The translations under genes were made by a program, and so were the position numbers. Shown here in pieces: positions 1 through 7,055 of a stretch of 52,118 nt of DNA; the stretch's first letter is position 1; each line of letters opens with the position of its first letter. Source of the DNA: Actinomycetota bacterium (GTDB taxonomy: Bacteria > Actinomycetota > Acidimicrobiia > IMCC26256 > PALSA-555); the NCBI GenBank assembly GCA_003140175.1, contig PLJD01000081.1:1-52118 (forward strand), written 5' to 3'. Below the pieces are notes generated by a model, which saw only the letters and a list, made by a program, of their open reading frames with translations, did no database searches and was not told the origin of the DNA.

Positions 1-159
1 GGAGCGCGACGCGACCACGCGACAGGTCCGAGACTCGCTGGGTTGGGCTCCCAGCCGCCCCTCCTGATAAGGGGGCCTCCACCATGGCGCCGGAGTTCCG
101 CGACGGAAGGCTCCCAGCGGTCTCCACTTCCTACGGAAGCGCCCCCGCGCGAGCCGTTG

Positions 160-333
160 GACCCACGACGGGTTGTAGTCGACGATCGTGATCTCGCGTA
201 CTTCGCGACCGCCGATCAGCACGGGATCGAGGTGCTCATCCAGGTCACGATCATCGAGTTCGGTCGCCGGAACAATGCGCCACAGGCGTCCCCGGACGAA
301 GGCGGGCGAGAACTGATCCGGGTAGCTCTGCGA
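160..333 (-). pseudogene. GrpB-family protein remnant
   Basis: Directly after the stop codon of the methyltransferase, and in the same frame, the minus strand encodes a segment containing VLIGGREVREITIVDY followed by NPSW. This is the start of the GrpB/UPF0157 nucleotidyltransferase-like domain. No ATG, GTG or TTG lies before the conserved part, and downstream of NPSW the reading becomes arginine-rich and loses the family pattern, including the expected HVGST motif. I read this as a fragment whose 5' end was lost and whose 3' part is degraded or replaced. The family match rests on about 20 residues, so it is good but not certain. Confidence 0.5.
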
Positions 334-1122
334 CTATTGGTCTGGGCGTCGAGCTGCGATCAGGTGAAAGAGTCGGCTGAGCTGCCGGTAGGGGTCTCGC
401 CGGCTGGCCTCGAGTTCGGCGGCGAGGACGTCGGCCTGAGGGCTGGTCGGCGGCTCGGTTCGGCCCCAGCCTTCGGTGAAGAGCCGAACGCCGTACCACG
501 CGCGCGTCTCAGCGCCATGTCGGCGGAGCAGGTCAGTGAGGCCCTCGATGGTGTCTCCGCGAGTGGTGAGGCCGAGGCCATTGCGCTGGTGTTGGGCGTC
601 GAACGCGTTCAGCACTCCTGGCCAGTCCCGCTCGTAAGCGGGGCGCATGGCCAGAGTGTGGGCGTTCTTGGCGAGGATGGAGAGGATGCCGGTCGGTTGG
701 GCGAGGCGACAGAGGCTGGCGATCATGGGTTCGGGGTCCTCGAGGTACATGACGACGCCGTGGCAGAGCACGCCGGCGAAGCGAGCCTCCCCGAGGAGGT
801 CGGGGACCGCGTCGCCTGATGCCTCGACGAGGCGGACACGCTCGGCGACCTCGGACCGCTCCTGGTCCAGGCGGGCGGCGGCTTGGGCGAGCATGCCGGG
901 CGACGGATCGACGATGGTCACCTGATAGCCCTCGCGTGCCAGCGGGATCGACTGATTACCCGCCCCACCGCCCACGTCGATCAGAGCCGCGGGTGGTGGC
1001 GGGAGATGGTGGCGCAGATGCTGATGCACGACATGGGTTCGGGCCTGACCCCACAGCGAGTCGTAACCGCGGACAAACCCGGTCCCGAGCGCAGTCCACG
1101 GTTCGTCGGTCCCAGGCGTCAT
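334..1122 (-). CDS. SmtA/CmoM-like SAM-dependent methyltransferase
   Basis: A 262-residue class I methyltransferase. The SAM-binding motif I is IDVGGGAGNQSIPLA near residue 50, followed by the acidic end of strand 2 (VTIVDPSPGML). The order of blocks resembles SmtA/CmoM, which methylates carboxymethoxyuridine at tRNA position 34: an N-terminal YDSLWG, a central LCHGVVMYLEDP, KNAHTLAMRPAYERDW, VRLF, and a C-terminal LEASRRDPYRQLSRLFH. I chose the ATG at 1122 because the conserved region begins soon after it; a longer frame runs to 1164. Cytoplasmic. The substrate is inferred from resemblance only. The stop codon abuts a GrpB remnant, so its original downstream neighbour is gone. Confidence 0.75.
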   Translation of the reverse strand: MTPGTDEPWTALGTGFVRGYDSLWGQARTHVVHQHLRHHLPPPPAALIDVGGGAGNQSIPLAREGYQVTIVDPSPGMLAQAAARLDQERSEVAERVRLVEASGDAVPDLLGEARFAGVLCHGVVMYLEDPEPMIASLCRLAQPTGILSILAKNAHTLAMRPAYERDWPGVLNAFDAQHQRNGLGLTTRGDTIEGLTDLLRRHGAETRAWYGVRLFTEGWGRTEPPTSPQADVLAAELEASRRDPYRQLSRLFHLIAARRPDQ

Positions 1123-1270
1123 GAGCCCAGGGTGCCAGGAAGAACCGCGAGCTCCCAGAGCCACTGCCGCCCGGCTGAGAGCACAAGAGAAAGAGGAAGG
1201 CGTCGTTGGCCGGCGCCGATTCGGCTCGGGGGTCCGAGGGGCCTTTCAGCGCCCGGCCGGCGGCTCCCAG

Positions 1271-1287
1271 GTCCGTGCCAAGTCCGT
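1271..1287. promoter_or_regulatory. GTCCGT pair, 11-bp phased (site 1)
   Basis: Two GTCCGT hexamers start at 1271 and 1282, exactly 11 bp apart, with CAA between them and the second copy. The same arrangement is found at 3588, 5237 and 13188. One-helical-turn spacing of direct repeats is what paired arm-type sites of tyrosine integrases look like. Assignment to an integrase is inference. Confidence 0.5.
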
Positions 1288-1300
1288 GGAATGTTGAAAG

Positions 1301-1346
1301 ACGTTGCGCAACAACGACAAACAACGACAAACAACGAGTGCGTCCA
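1301..1346. repeat. CAACGACAAA tandem repeat, period 10
   Basis: The unit CAACGACAAA occurs twice in tandem, followed by CAACGAG. Single or degenerate copies precede the tRNA-Val scars at 3408, 6470 and 11549 and lie in the second R block near 13213. The recurrence at element ends suggests a binding site for a recombination protein; this is inference. Confidence 0.5.
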
Positions 1347-1893
1347 GGAGTTCGGGCGCGGTGGGGGAGGAGACGACCTCATGACGTGATCGAGCGACAA
1401 GCTCACGATGGCCTGCTGGTGTGAGTCCGGTCCGGGGAGACGCCAGGGTCCTCGGTAGTGAAGCCTCCGGGGTCGGTTGAGAGGCCGGCGTCGAAGCGGG
1501 GTGGAGCGACTGGCCGGTCCGCAGCATGAAGCGAAGTCTGCAACGTCGTCATGTCGCCTGGGTGACCGGGAAGAAGAGGGAGCCGAGCCTGTTCGTTGTG
1601 GGCGAAGGCCATGGAAGACACCAGAGATCCTGGAGCGGGTGTCGAAGAACCCTCCGGCGTAGGGGACGTGGAACGGTCAGAGGGTTGTCGTGGGAACTGG
1701 AGAGGCCCTCCTCGGCCTCGTCCTGCGGGGATGAGAGCGCGCCTGCCTATAACCGGTGAACCCGGGAAGGGGTGGGTGGCCGAGAGGGAGTCGGAGGGGG
1801 TCGTAGTAGTGGTGATGGCCGGGACAACACAACCCGGTCGGAGCGAAGGGCCCCTGCTTCACCGGTGCATGGCGAAGAAGTGGATGTGCCCTG

Positions 1894-3231
1894 ATGAGTG
1901 CTGAGCAATCGGCTAGGTCCGTCAGCCACGCCGAAGGTGTGGACAAGGTTCGTGCCCTTCAACGCGTGCTTTACCGCAGTGCCAAGCAAGACCGGAACCG
2001 TCGTTTCCATGCCCTCTACGACAAGGTCGCCCGCAGCGACGTCTTGTGGCGGGCGTGGAGCGATGTCCGTTCCAACCGGGGGGCTCCCGGCGTCGATGGG
2101 ATCACCATCGACGCGATTGAGGAGTCCGGGGTGCGCGAGTTCCTCGACGTGCTCGCCGCCGAGTTGGGGGCCAAGACGTACCGGCCCGCAACGTTGCGAC
2201 GGGCGCATATCCCGAAGGCCTCGCAGCCGGGGGCGACCCGGCCGCTTGGCATCCCGTGCGTGCGCGACCGGGTGGTGATGACGGCAGCCAAGTTGGTTCT
2301 CGAACCGATTTTCGAGGCTGACTTTCTGTCGGTGAGCTTCGGGTTTCGTCCGAAGCGTCACGCCCACATGGCCTTGGAGGCCATCCGGGTGCAAGCCAAC
2401 CGGGGCGCCGAATGGGTCCTCGACGCTGACATCGCGGCGTGTTTCGACGAGATCGATCACGAGGCCCTGATGGCCCAAGTGGCCCGACGGGTCTGGGATC
2501 GAGACCTGTTGAAGCTGCTGCGAGCATGGCTTCGAGTCGGGGTGTTCGAGGGTGGCGTGGTCTCGAAGTCCGAGGCCGGCACACCACAAGGCTCGCCGCT
2601 CTCGCCGTTGTTGGCCAACATCGCGTTGCATGTCCTCGATGAGGAGTGGGGCGCGATGGCCAGGCGACCTGGGGTGCTGGTCCGCTACGCCGACGACTTC
2701 GTCGTCATCTGCCCCACCCGGGAACGAGCCGAACAGGCCCGCGACCAGGTGATTGCGATCCTGGGGCGACTCGGGTTGCGCTTACATCCCGACAAGACCC
2801 GGATCGTGCACCTGGCCCGAGGAGCAGACGGCTTTGACTTCTTAGGATTCCATCACCGCATGAAGGAGTCCCCGAAGCAGCGAGGTCGTTACTTCCTTCA
2901 GAAGTGGCCGTCGAGAAGGGCCATGGCCTCCATTCGGGCCACGGTCCGCGATCACACGGCCCGGCGATACGCGAGCCTGCCGCTCGAAACCGCCGTCGAA
3001 CACCTCAACCCCGTGTTGCGAGGCTGGGGGGCGTACTTCCGTCACGGCAACTCGTCTCGGAAGTTCAACGCCATCGACGCCTACGTTGCCGAGCGGCTCG
3101 CCACGCTAGCCAGCGTCAAGCACGGACTCTCGGGACGCAACTGGACCACCCGGTTCACCTACGAGTGGCTCACCAGTCTCGGGATCCACCGGCTGGCTGG
3201 AACGGTTCGTTACTGGTCGGCGCATGCCTAG
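1894..3231 (+). CDS. ltrA: Group II intron reverse transcriptase/maturase
   Basis: A 445-residue intron-encoded protein. RT blocks run in the expected order: RSNRGAPGVDG, then ADIAACFDEIDHEAL, GTPQGSPLSPLLANIALH, the catalytic YADD at residues 265-268, and HPDKTRIVHL. The X/maturase domain follows with LNPVLRGWGAYFRHGNS. No C-terminal zinc-binding HNH endonuclease is present, so this is an En-minus protein that would rely on replication forks or pre-existing nicks for priming. It binds its own intron RNA to promote splicing and reverse transcription. It lies within domain IV of the intron. The frame is intact, with no stops or lost catalytic residues, so it may be active. Confidence 0.93.
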   Translation: MSAEQSARSVSHAEGVDKVRALQRVLYRSAKQDRNRRFHALYDKVARSDVLWRAWSDVRSNRGAPGVDGITIDAIEESGVREFLDVLAAELGAKTYRPATLRRAHIPKASQPGATRPLGIPCVRDRVVMTAAKLVLEPIFEADFLSVSFGFRPKRHAHMALEAIRVQANRGAEWVLDADIAACFDEIDHEALMAQVARRVWDRDLLKLLRAWLRVGVFEGGVVSKSEAGTPQGSPLSPLLANIALHVLDEEWGAMARRPGVLVRYADDFVVICPTRERAEQARDQVIAILGRLGLRLHPDKTRIVHLARGADGFDFLGFHHRMKESPKQRGRYFLQKWPSRRAMASIRATVRDHTARRYASLPLETAVEHLNPVLRGWGAYFRHGNSSRKFNAIDAYVAERLATLASVKHGLSGRNWTTRFTYEWLTSLGIHRLAGTVRYWSAHA

Positions 3232-3248
3232 CGGTGAACGGTGTCGGA

Positions 3249-3281
3249 GAGCCGTGTGCGGGAGAACCGCATGCACGGTTC
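3249..3281 (+). ncRNA. Group II intron domain V
   Basis: This 33-nt hairpin begins GAGCCGTGTGCGG and ends GCATGCACGGTTC, with a GAGA-type terminal loop. It carries the AGC catalytic triad at 3250-3252. Domain V is the most conserved part of the ribozyme core. It lies 17 nt after the maturase stop codon, as expected. Confidence 0.88.
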
Positions 3282-3407
3282 GATAGGGGGCCGCTGGCCA
3301 GACGCGCACCCACGGCGAGACGGAACAAGCACCCGAACGGGAAACCCTCGGGACTGAGCCCGCCCGACCTACCGGCGCACGAGCAACCAGCGGCCTACCT
3401 CACCAAA

Positions 3408-3455
3408 CAACGACAAACGTCTGCCCAGGTCAGAGGCGCTTTCGAACCTGTGACC
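3408..3455 (+). repeat. Conserved element-end module before tRNA scar A
   Basis: The module begins CAACGACAAACGTCTGC and ends CCTGTGACC. A matching module at 6470-6517 is identical at about 40 of 47 aligned positions, and a more diverged one is at 11549-11588. In both close copies the distance from the final TGACC to the tRNA-derived CTTACAA is exactly 27 nt. Fixed spacing to the tRNA core suggests an integrase-binding arm at the inner end of an integrated element. Confidence 0.6.
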
Positions 3456-3477
3456 AGCACCTTCGCGGGCACCTGAA

Positions 3478-3527
3478 TCGCCCTTACAAGGCGGAGGACG
3501 GGGGTTCGAGCCTCTCAACGCCCACGA
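3478..3527 (+). pseudogene. tRNA-Val(TAC) 3' half, att scar A
   Basis: An anticodon stem-loop TCGCC-CTTACAA-GGCGG can be folded, with anticodon TAC (valine). It is followed by a 5-nt variable loop, a T-arm containing GGTTCGAG, and an acceptor strand AACGCCC. The terminal CCA has become CGA. The acceptor 5' strand and D-arm are absent upstream. From CTTACAA on, 40 of 45 positions match scar D, including the first 28 in a row. Integrating elements that use tRNA genes leave exactly such 3' halves as the attL or attR copy. Confidence 0.75.
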
Positions 3528-3751
3528 GCACAGACAACATTCTCCCGGGATGTGACGCACGCGGCGAGGGCTGGGGCTGAGCTACAAGTCCGTCAGAAGT
3601 CCGTGCGCGGCTCCAAATGCTCTAGCGATCACCACCTTAGGCGGCGAGTCGCGACCGGCTTGAGGGTCGCGGTCAGACCGAACCCGTCGTGCAGTCGGCG
3701 GCGACTGCGAAGATCGTACCCGCGGGCGCCGAACGGCAGATATGGCGCGTG
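3528..3751. other. Left-end segment after scar A, no gene seen
   Basis: The first 80 bp are alignable with the DNA after scar D: AGACAAC then TTCTCC and GGG, an ACGC-CGC stretch, and the GTCCGT pair. The rest, up to the stop codon of the phosphotransferase, has no supportable reading frame. A short arginine/proline-rich frame across the scar on the minus strand is the known translation artefact of tRNA 3' ends. Confidence 0.5.
3588..3604. promoter_or_regulatory. GTCCGT pair, 11-bp phased (site 2)
   Basis: GTCCGT starts at 3588 and 3599. The pair begins 61 nt after the end of tRNA scar A, nearly the same distance as the pair after scar D (62 nt). It is an arm-site candidate at the outer end of the next element. 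Confidence 0.5.
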
Positions 3752-4858
3752 TCAGCGACGCACGTTGAGGCTTTCGACGGCGGCGGGCGTATCGAGCTCG
3801 GCGAAGGCGGATGCGTAGCGCCGAACAAGTGCGAGTGATCGCTCATACTCGTGGACATCACTCAGGAGAGTCACGATCCACATCGTCAGACCATGCACGG
3901 CGGTGGCCCGGTAGCGCAGCCACGCCTCACCGGCGGTCGGCCGTTCCGACGCGGGGACGTCGAGCGCGTTTCGATACTCCTCGACGAGATCAACTTCGTA
4001 GCGACGGCGATCGTCCTCGGTGAACGCGCCCTGGAGGAAATAGCCGACGTCATGCGCCCAACTCCCGCGACGCACGACCTGCCAGTCGAGGAACCCGACC
4101 TCGCCGTCGGGGAGCGTGTACGTATTGCCGATGTGCGGATCGCCGTGGAGCAACGTCTGCGGGCCGGTCGTCAGGGCGCTGAGATAGTCGGCCCAGAGCT
4201 TGTCGACGAGCGCATCGCCGGTCAGCTTCGTGACCTCGTCGGGAAGCGCGTCGCGCGCCCGTTCCAGGCCCATTGGAGCTGCTTTTCGCATCGGGCGCAG
4301 CAAGCCGTCGGTCGGCAGGAACGGTTGCACCCATTCGAGCACCGCCTCGCGCTCGATCCTGCCCCAAAAGCCGCTGTGGAGCCGGGCCAACCCGCGCAGG
4401 CCGCCTGCTACTTGCTCCGCGGTGAACGGCCGCAACGCGTGGCGCGGATCTGCACCGCGCCCGACGAGGTCCTCCATGACGATGACGTAGTCGAGCTTCG
4501 CTTCGTCTACGACCGCGGCGTACGCGAGCGGGTGCTCGATCGGGAGCGCGATACCCGAGCGGTACAGCAGCGCCTCGTTGAAAAGGTTGCCGTTGCGCGC
4601 GTGGATCTCACGACGCCCAGGGACATCGGATTCGGCCTTGACGAACACAGTCTTCGGGCCGCTACCTGCGCTGTAGGTGAGACCGAACCGCGCCCGTCGG
4701 TTCGTCCCGTCGTCACGTAGCAACAGCTCGACGTCAGCGACTCGCGCGTCCGGGTGGTGTCGCGACAAGGCGGCGGTCATCCAGCCGGGCGTCACGTCCT
4801 CCCATCGCTCCGGAACAACGAGCGACGCCATCCCGTACGACTCTGTCATTCCTGCCAT
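3752..4858 (-). CDS. Aminoglycoside-phosphotransferase-fold kinase
   Basis: A 368-residue protein of the APH/ecdysteroid-kinase-like superfamily. The catalytic loop HGDPHIGN lies near residue 245, followed by the metal-binding GFLDWQVVRRGSWAHDVGYF. Upstream there is VFVKAES as the probable ATP-binding lysine strand and the hinge VIVMEDL. Such enzymes transfer phosphate from ATP to a hydroxyl of a small molecule; the substrate cannot be read from sequence. The ATG at 4858 has GGAG 8-9 nt upstream; the frame extends to 4945 and other ATGs are at 4849 and 4831. It is the only gene between tRNA scars A and D and points against the scars' direction, so it looks like the cargo of a small integrated unit. 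Confidence 0.8.
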   Translation of the reverse strand: MAGMTESYGMASLVVPERWEDVTPGWMTAALSRHHPDARVADVELLLRDDGTNRRARFGLTYSAGSGPKTVFVKAESDVPGRREIHARNGNLFNEALLYRSGIALPIEHPLAYAAVVDEAKLDYVIVMEDLVGRGADPRHALRPFTAEQVAGGLRGLARLHSGFWGRIEREAVLEWVQPFLPTDGLLRPMRKAAPMGLERARDALPDEVTKLTGDALVDKLWADYLSALTTGPQTLLHGDPHIGNTYTLPDGEVGFLDWQVVRRGSWAHDVGYFLQGAFTEDDRRRYEVDLVEEYRNALDVPASERPTAGEAWLRYRATAVHGLTMWIVTLLSDVHEYERSLALVRRYASAFAELDTPAAVESLNVRR

Positions 4859-5007
4859 TTTCGGCTGCTCCAACGAGACCGGAGGCTTGTCCTCCGAAGG
4901 CGCACAGGATGCCCGCTCTGGAGCGATTATGGCGAGCGGTGGCACCCGGAGACCCTAAGCCGAGCGCTTCCACAGCCGCGCCGCGAGGATGGCGCCATTC
5001 GCCAGAT

Positions 5008-5027
5008 GCCCAAGAATTGCCCAAGAA
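5008..5027. promoter_or_regulatory. GCCCAAGAA pair, 11-bp phased
   Basis: The 9-mer GCCCAAGAA begins at 5008 and again at 5019. The 11-bp period equals that of the GTCCGT pairs but the sequence differs. It lies about 105 bp before tRNA scar D, where scars A and B have the CAACGACAAA module. It may be an arm site for an integrase of another specificity; this is inference. Confidence 0.4.
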
Positions 5028-5130
5028 ACTCTGCGCCGCACCAGTCGCATCTGTGTGAGTGCGTGTCGTAGAGTCCAAGCAGCACAACGGTTGCGGTCTC
5101 GTGCGTCAGGCGCGAATCGTTGGTTTGCTG

Positions 5131-5175
5131 CTTACAAGGCGGAGGACGGGGGTTCGAGTCCCGCAGCGCCCACCA
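5131..5175 (+). pseudogene. tRNA-Val(TAC) 3' half, att scar D
   Basis: The segment runs from the anticodon loop CTTACAA through GGCGG, variable loop, T-arm with GGTTCGAGT, acceptor strand AGCGCCC and an intact encoded CCA. The upstream five bases do not pair with GGCGG, so homology to the tRNA begins at the anticodon loop, the usual crossover site of tyrosine integrases. One T-stem mismatch shows decay or recombination. The 45 nt match scar A at 40 positions. Confidence 0.72.
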
Positions 5176-5366
5176 TTGGAGACAACGTTCTCCGGGCGTG
5201 TTTACGCGCGCTTGGAGAAGCGTATGTGGGCACTGGGTCCGTAAGAAGTCCGTGGGCTGCTGCAACCCGCCGTCCGAGGCGGGCGCTGGACAAGAGCTGC
5301 GCACATATCACGTCTCCCTTGCGGGGCGATTGCCGTCGGCACCTGTCTTGTGTGACCCGCCCTCGG
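5176..5366. other. Left-end segment after scar D
   Basis: It begins with a small inverted repeat, GGAGA and TCTCC, that could act as the tRNA terminator, then continues with the stretch shared with scar A and the GTCCGT pair. No gene is seen before the stop codon of the reductase. Confidence 0.5.
5237..5253. promoter_or_regulatory. GTCCGT pair, 11-bp phased (site 3)
   Basis: GTCCGT starts at 5237 and 5248, separated by AAGAA. The pair begins 62 nt after the CCA of scar D, matching the 61 nt at scar A. Confidence 0.5.
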
Positions 5367-5966
5367 TTAGGTGATCCTGTAGACGATGTGGGTCGCCAGC
5401 GGTGAGGTCGCTGTCTCGACTGGCTCAGCCGTGACCTCGAGCAGGTCGTCGAAGATCCGCTCGCCGCTTCCCAGCACCACCGGGACGATGTCGAGCACGA
5501 GTTCGTCCAGGCAGCCGGCCTGCAACGCTTGGCGTACCGCGCTCGCCCCACCCGCGACGTCGATCGGGCGGTCGCCGGCCTCTCGGGTCGCCTCGGCCAG
5601 CGCCGTGTCGAAGCTATCGACGAAGCGGAAGATCGTCCCGCCCTCCATCTCGATCGGGTCGTGCGGGTAATGAGTCAGCACGAACACAGGGGCGTGGTAC
5701 GGCGGCTCAGAACCCCACCAGCCGTGCCAATCCGAGTCGCCCCACTCGCCGCGAACCGGGCCGAACATGTTGCGGCCCATGATGTATGCCCCGCGGGTTC
5801 CGAGTAGCCGATGCGTGAACGCCTCGTCGACCTGGTGCTTGGGATCGTTGAGGTGCCAGTGGTGCAACGTGATTCCGTCGATGCCGAGCGGGTTGTCTTC
5901 GCTCTGGTCGGGCCCAGCCACGAACCCATCGAGGGAGATGGACATGTGACTCGTCACGAACGGCAT
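5367..5966 (-). CDS. Dihydrofolate-reductase-like (RibD C-terminal) reductase
   Basis: A 199-residue protein of the DHFR/RibD C-terminal-domain family often annotated YyaP/YwjB-like. It begins with SHMSISLDGFVAGP, the family's opening strand, has YIMGRNMFGP in the middle, VFVLTHYPHDP, and the cofactor loop IDVAGGASAVRQAL, then LDELVLDIVPVVLGSGERIFD. These enzymes bind NAD(P)H; most have no proven substrate, and this one is not a canonical FolA. The ATG at 5966 has a GGAG about 8 nt upstream. It is the only gene between tRNA scars D and B, again on the minus strand, which parallels the phosphotransferase segment. Confidence 0.87.
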   Translation of the reverse strand: MPFVTSHMSISLDGFVAGPDQSEDNPLGIDGITLHHWHLNDPKHQVDEAFTHRLLGTRGAYIMGRNMFGPVRGEWGDSDWHGWWGSEPPYHAPVFVLTHYPHDPIEMEGGTIFRFVDSFDTALAEATREAGDRPIDVAGGASAVRQALQAGCLDELVLDIVPVVLGSGERIFDDLLEVTAEPVETATSPLATHIVYRIT

Positions 5967-6469
5967 GCTGCTCCGACCTTCCCGGCTCGTCAGTCTTCGT
6001 CGTGTCTCTGTACCGTACGCCGGTTAGCCGGCTGGGATCTTCGGGGAGCGCGAGAGGTGCTGTTAAGCCGACATGCCCGATTTTCTGAGATTTCGGGTGT
6101 CGACCGACGCCGCTCGATCTGGCCCCTTGACGTCTGCCCGTAGGTGGTGGCTAGAAGACGAAGCTGGGACTGCGGCACGCGCGGCGACCAAGGGCTCGAC
6201 GGTTCGCCGGGTTTGGGTTTCGCGCTTGCTTTGACATCAACACGCGACAAGTGCCTAACGATGCGCACGAGTTCTCCTCCCTTGCAGGGCGACCACTGCC
6301 GCATTGGACGAAGTTCGGACCCGCTCCCTCGAGCAGCGCCACTCCTCCCGCCAGGGCCATTATCCCAGCCGCCGCGGCGCCTCGGACGAGGCACCCACCA
6401 GGCCCGGCGCTCGGCCAGATCTCCGAGCGGGGGCCGATTCGAGTGCAGTCGCATCCTTCCAACGACAAC
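5967..6469. other. Gap with a TTGACA box, no supported gene
   Basis: About 500 bp between the reductase start and the second element-end module. A TTGACA hexamer lies near 6230, but the nearest -10-like sequence (TAACGA) is 19 nt away and fits poorly. Open frames on both strands are arginine-rich and show no family pattern. Confidence 0.4.
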
Positions 6470-6517
6470 TAACGACAAGCGTCTGCGCTGGTCGGAGCAG
6501 CTTTCGACCCTGTGACC
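6470..6517 (+). repeat. Conserved element-end module before scar B
   Basis: The module has two degenerate CGACAA units 10 bp apart, then GCGTCTGCGCTGGTC and CTTTCGACCCTGTGACC. It matches the module at 3408 at about 40 of 47 positions and keeps the same 27-nt gap to the tRNA-like CTTACAA, supporting a shared origin as an element end. Confidence 0.6.
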
Positions 6518-6539
6518 AGGGCTGTCGCGAGCGCCGCGC

Positions 6540-6575
6540 GCGCCCTTACAAGTGGGAGTTCACGGGTCCCGTTCC
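6540..6575 (+). pseudogene. Degenerate tRNA-Val(TAC) fragment, att scar B
   Basis: CGCCCTTACAAG retains the anticodon loop. ACGGGTCCCG looks like a T-arm that lost its loop, and no acceptor end or CCA remains. The identity of this scar rests mainly on its position 27 nt after the conserved module, as at scar A. Confidence 0.42.
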
Positions 6576-6618
6576 TCGCCGATGAGTCCCTCGGAACTCC
6601 GGAGGGCTGGGAGGATAG

Positions 6619-6897
6619 CTACCCGATGCGATGCTCGGAGCGAAGTGCGGCCGGCTTGAAGTCGCCTTGGAGCACGAGTGGGTCGAGGTCGAGTCCGTTG
6701 GGCCACACGACCGTGCCGTGGTCGAGTGAGACCTGAGCGAAGAAGGCCGGATCCTTCAGCGGCTCGAACATCGGACCCCAAAGGTCGTCGGCAAGGTCGA
6801 CCTCGCGCGTACTGCCGTCGTCGAATGCCAGATTCAAGGCATACGGTGGCCGCACGTCGACCTCGACTACTCGCGGAATCCTGGCGATCTTTGTCAT
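6619..6897 (-). CDS. DUF2442 domain protein
   Basis: A 92-residue protein with the DUF2442 pattern: PRVVEVDVRPPYALNLAFDDG, then REVDLADDLWGPMFEPLKDP, and GTVVWPNGLDLDP. Members are small soluble proteins commonly adjacent to a DUF4160 gene in what is regarded as a toxin-antitoxin-like pair. No DUF4160 partner is present on either side here, so it is an orphan. There is no clear ribosome-binding site before the ATG. Family assignment is firm; the role is unknown. Confidence 0.85.
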   Translation of the reverse strand: MTKIARIPRVVEVDVRPPYALNLAFDDGSTREVDLADDLWGPMFEPLKDPAFFAQVSLDHGTVVWPNGLDLDPLVLQGDFKPAALRSEHRIG

Positions 6898-7055
6898 GGG
6901 AGTGGGTCAATGATACCCGGGTCCTGATGCCTCGACGCGAGCTCCCAGGCGTGCTCGAGCTCCGCGAGGTGTAACCGACGCCATTCCCGGACCAGGCGCA
7001 GGGCCCGAACGGGAAGGGCGGGACCCCTGATGGAGACAACTCCGTCGAGTCAGAG

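Larger units (their letters stand above)
1268..1397. repeat. Imperfect direct repeat R, copy 1
   Basis: This block of about 130 bp recurs at 13185-13304. The copies share the GTCCGT pair, a CAACGACAAA tract, and a long nearly identical stretch from GAGTGCGTCCAGGAGTTCGG through GACGACCTCATGACGT to ATCGAGCGA. Copy 1 carries one extra CAACGACAAA unit. Sequence outside the block differs, so the block is a discrete unit. It contains the same two motif types found around the tRNA-Val scars, which suggests it is an end of an integrative element rather than a gene. Confidence 0.75.
1419..3372 (+). mobile_element. Group II intron, apparently complete
   Basis: The intron starts with GTGTGAG, fitting the GUGYG consensus, and is followed by about 470 nt of structured RNA before the encoded protein. 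Characteristic ribozyme strings are visible, including AGGGAGTCGG followed by GTCGTAGTAGTGGTG. The open reading frame lies in domain IV, domain V is at 3249-3281, and the downstream helix ends in CCGACCTAC, giving an AC 3' terminus at 3372. The total of about 1.95 kb is normal for the type. It sits between repeat R copy 1 and the conserved module preceding the first tRNA-Val scar. Both ends are estimated from consensus alone; an uninterrupted homologue would fix them. Confidence 0.8.

Noticed and set aside
43-819. Long plus-strand frame opposite the methyltransferase
   Set aside because: It is a shadow of the minus-strand gene, whose motifs are clear. The plus-strand reading has no family pattern.
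1301-1346. CAACGACAAA repeats as a CRISPR-like array
   Set aside because: The units are directly abutting at 10 bp with no spacers, and only two to three copies exist.
3421-3527. A complete tRNA gene at scar A
   Set aside because: The anticodon stem folds, but no matching acceptor 5' strand or D-arm occurs upstream and the CCA is changed to CGA.
4927-5304. Minus-strand frames containing the RDSNPRPPPCK string over the tRNA scars
   Set aside because: This is the well-known spurious translation of the reverse complement of tRNA 3' ends, not a protein.
6151-6468. Minus-strand frame with a hydrophobic stretch between the DHFR-like gene and scar B
   Set aside because: No ribosome-binding site, no homology, and the ends are arginine-rich. 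The TTGACA box nearby points the other way.
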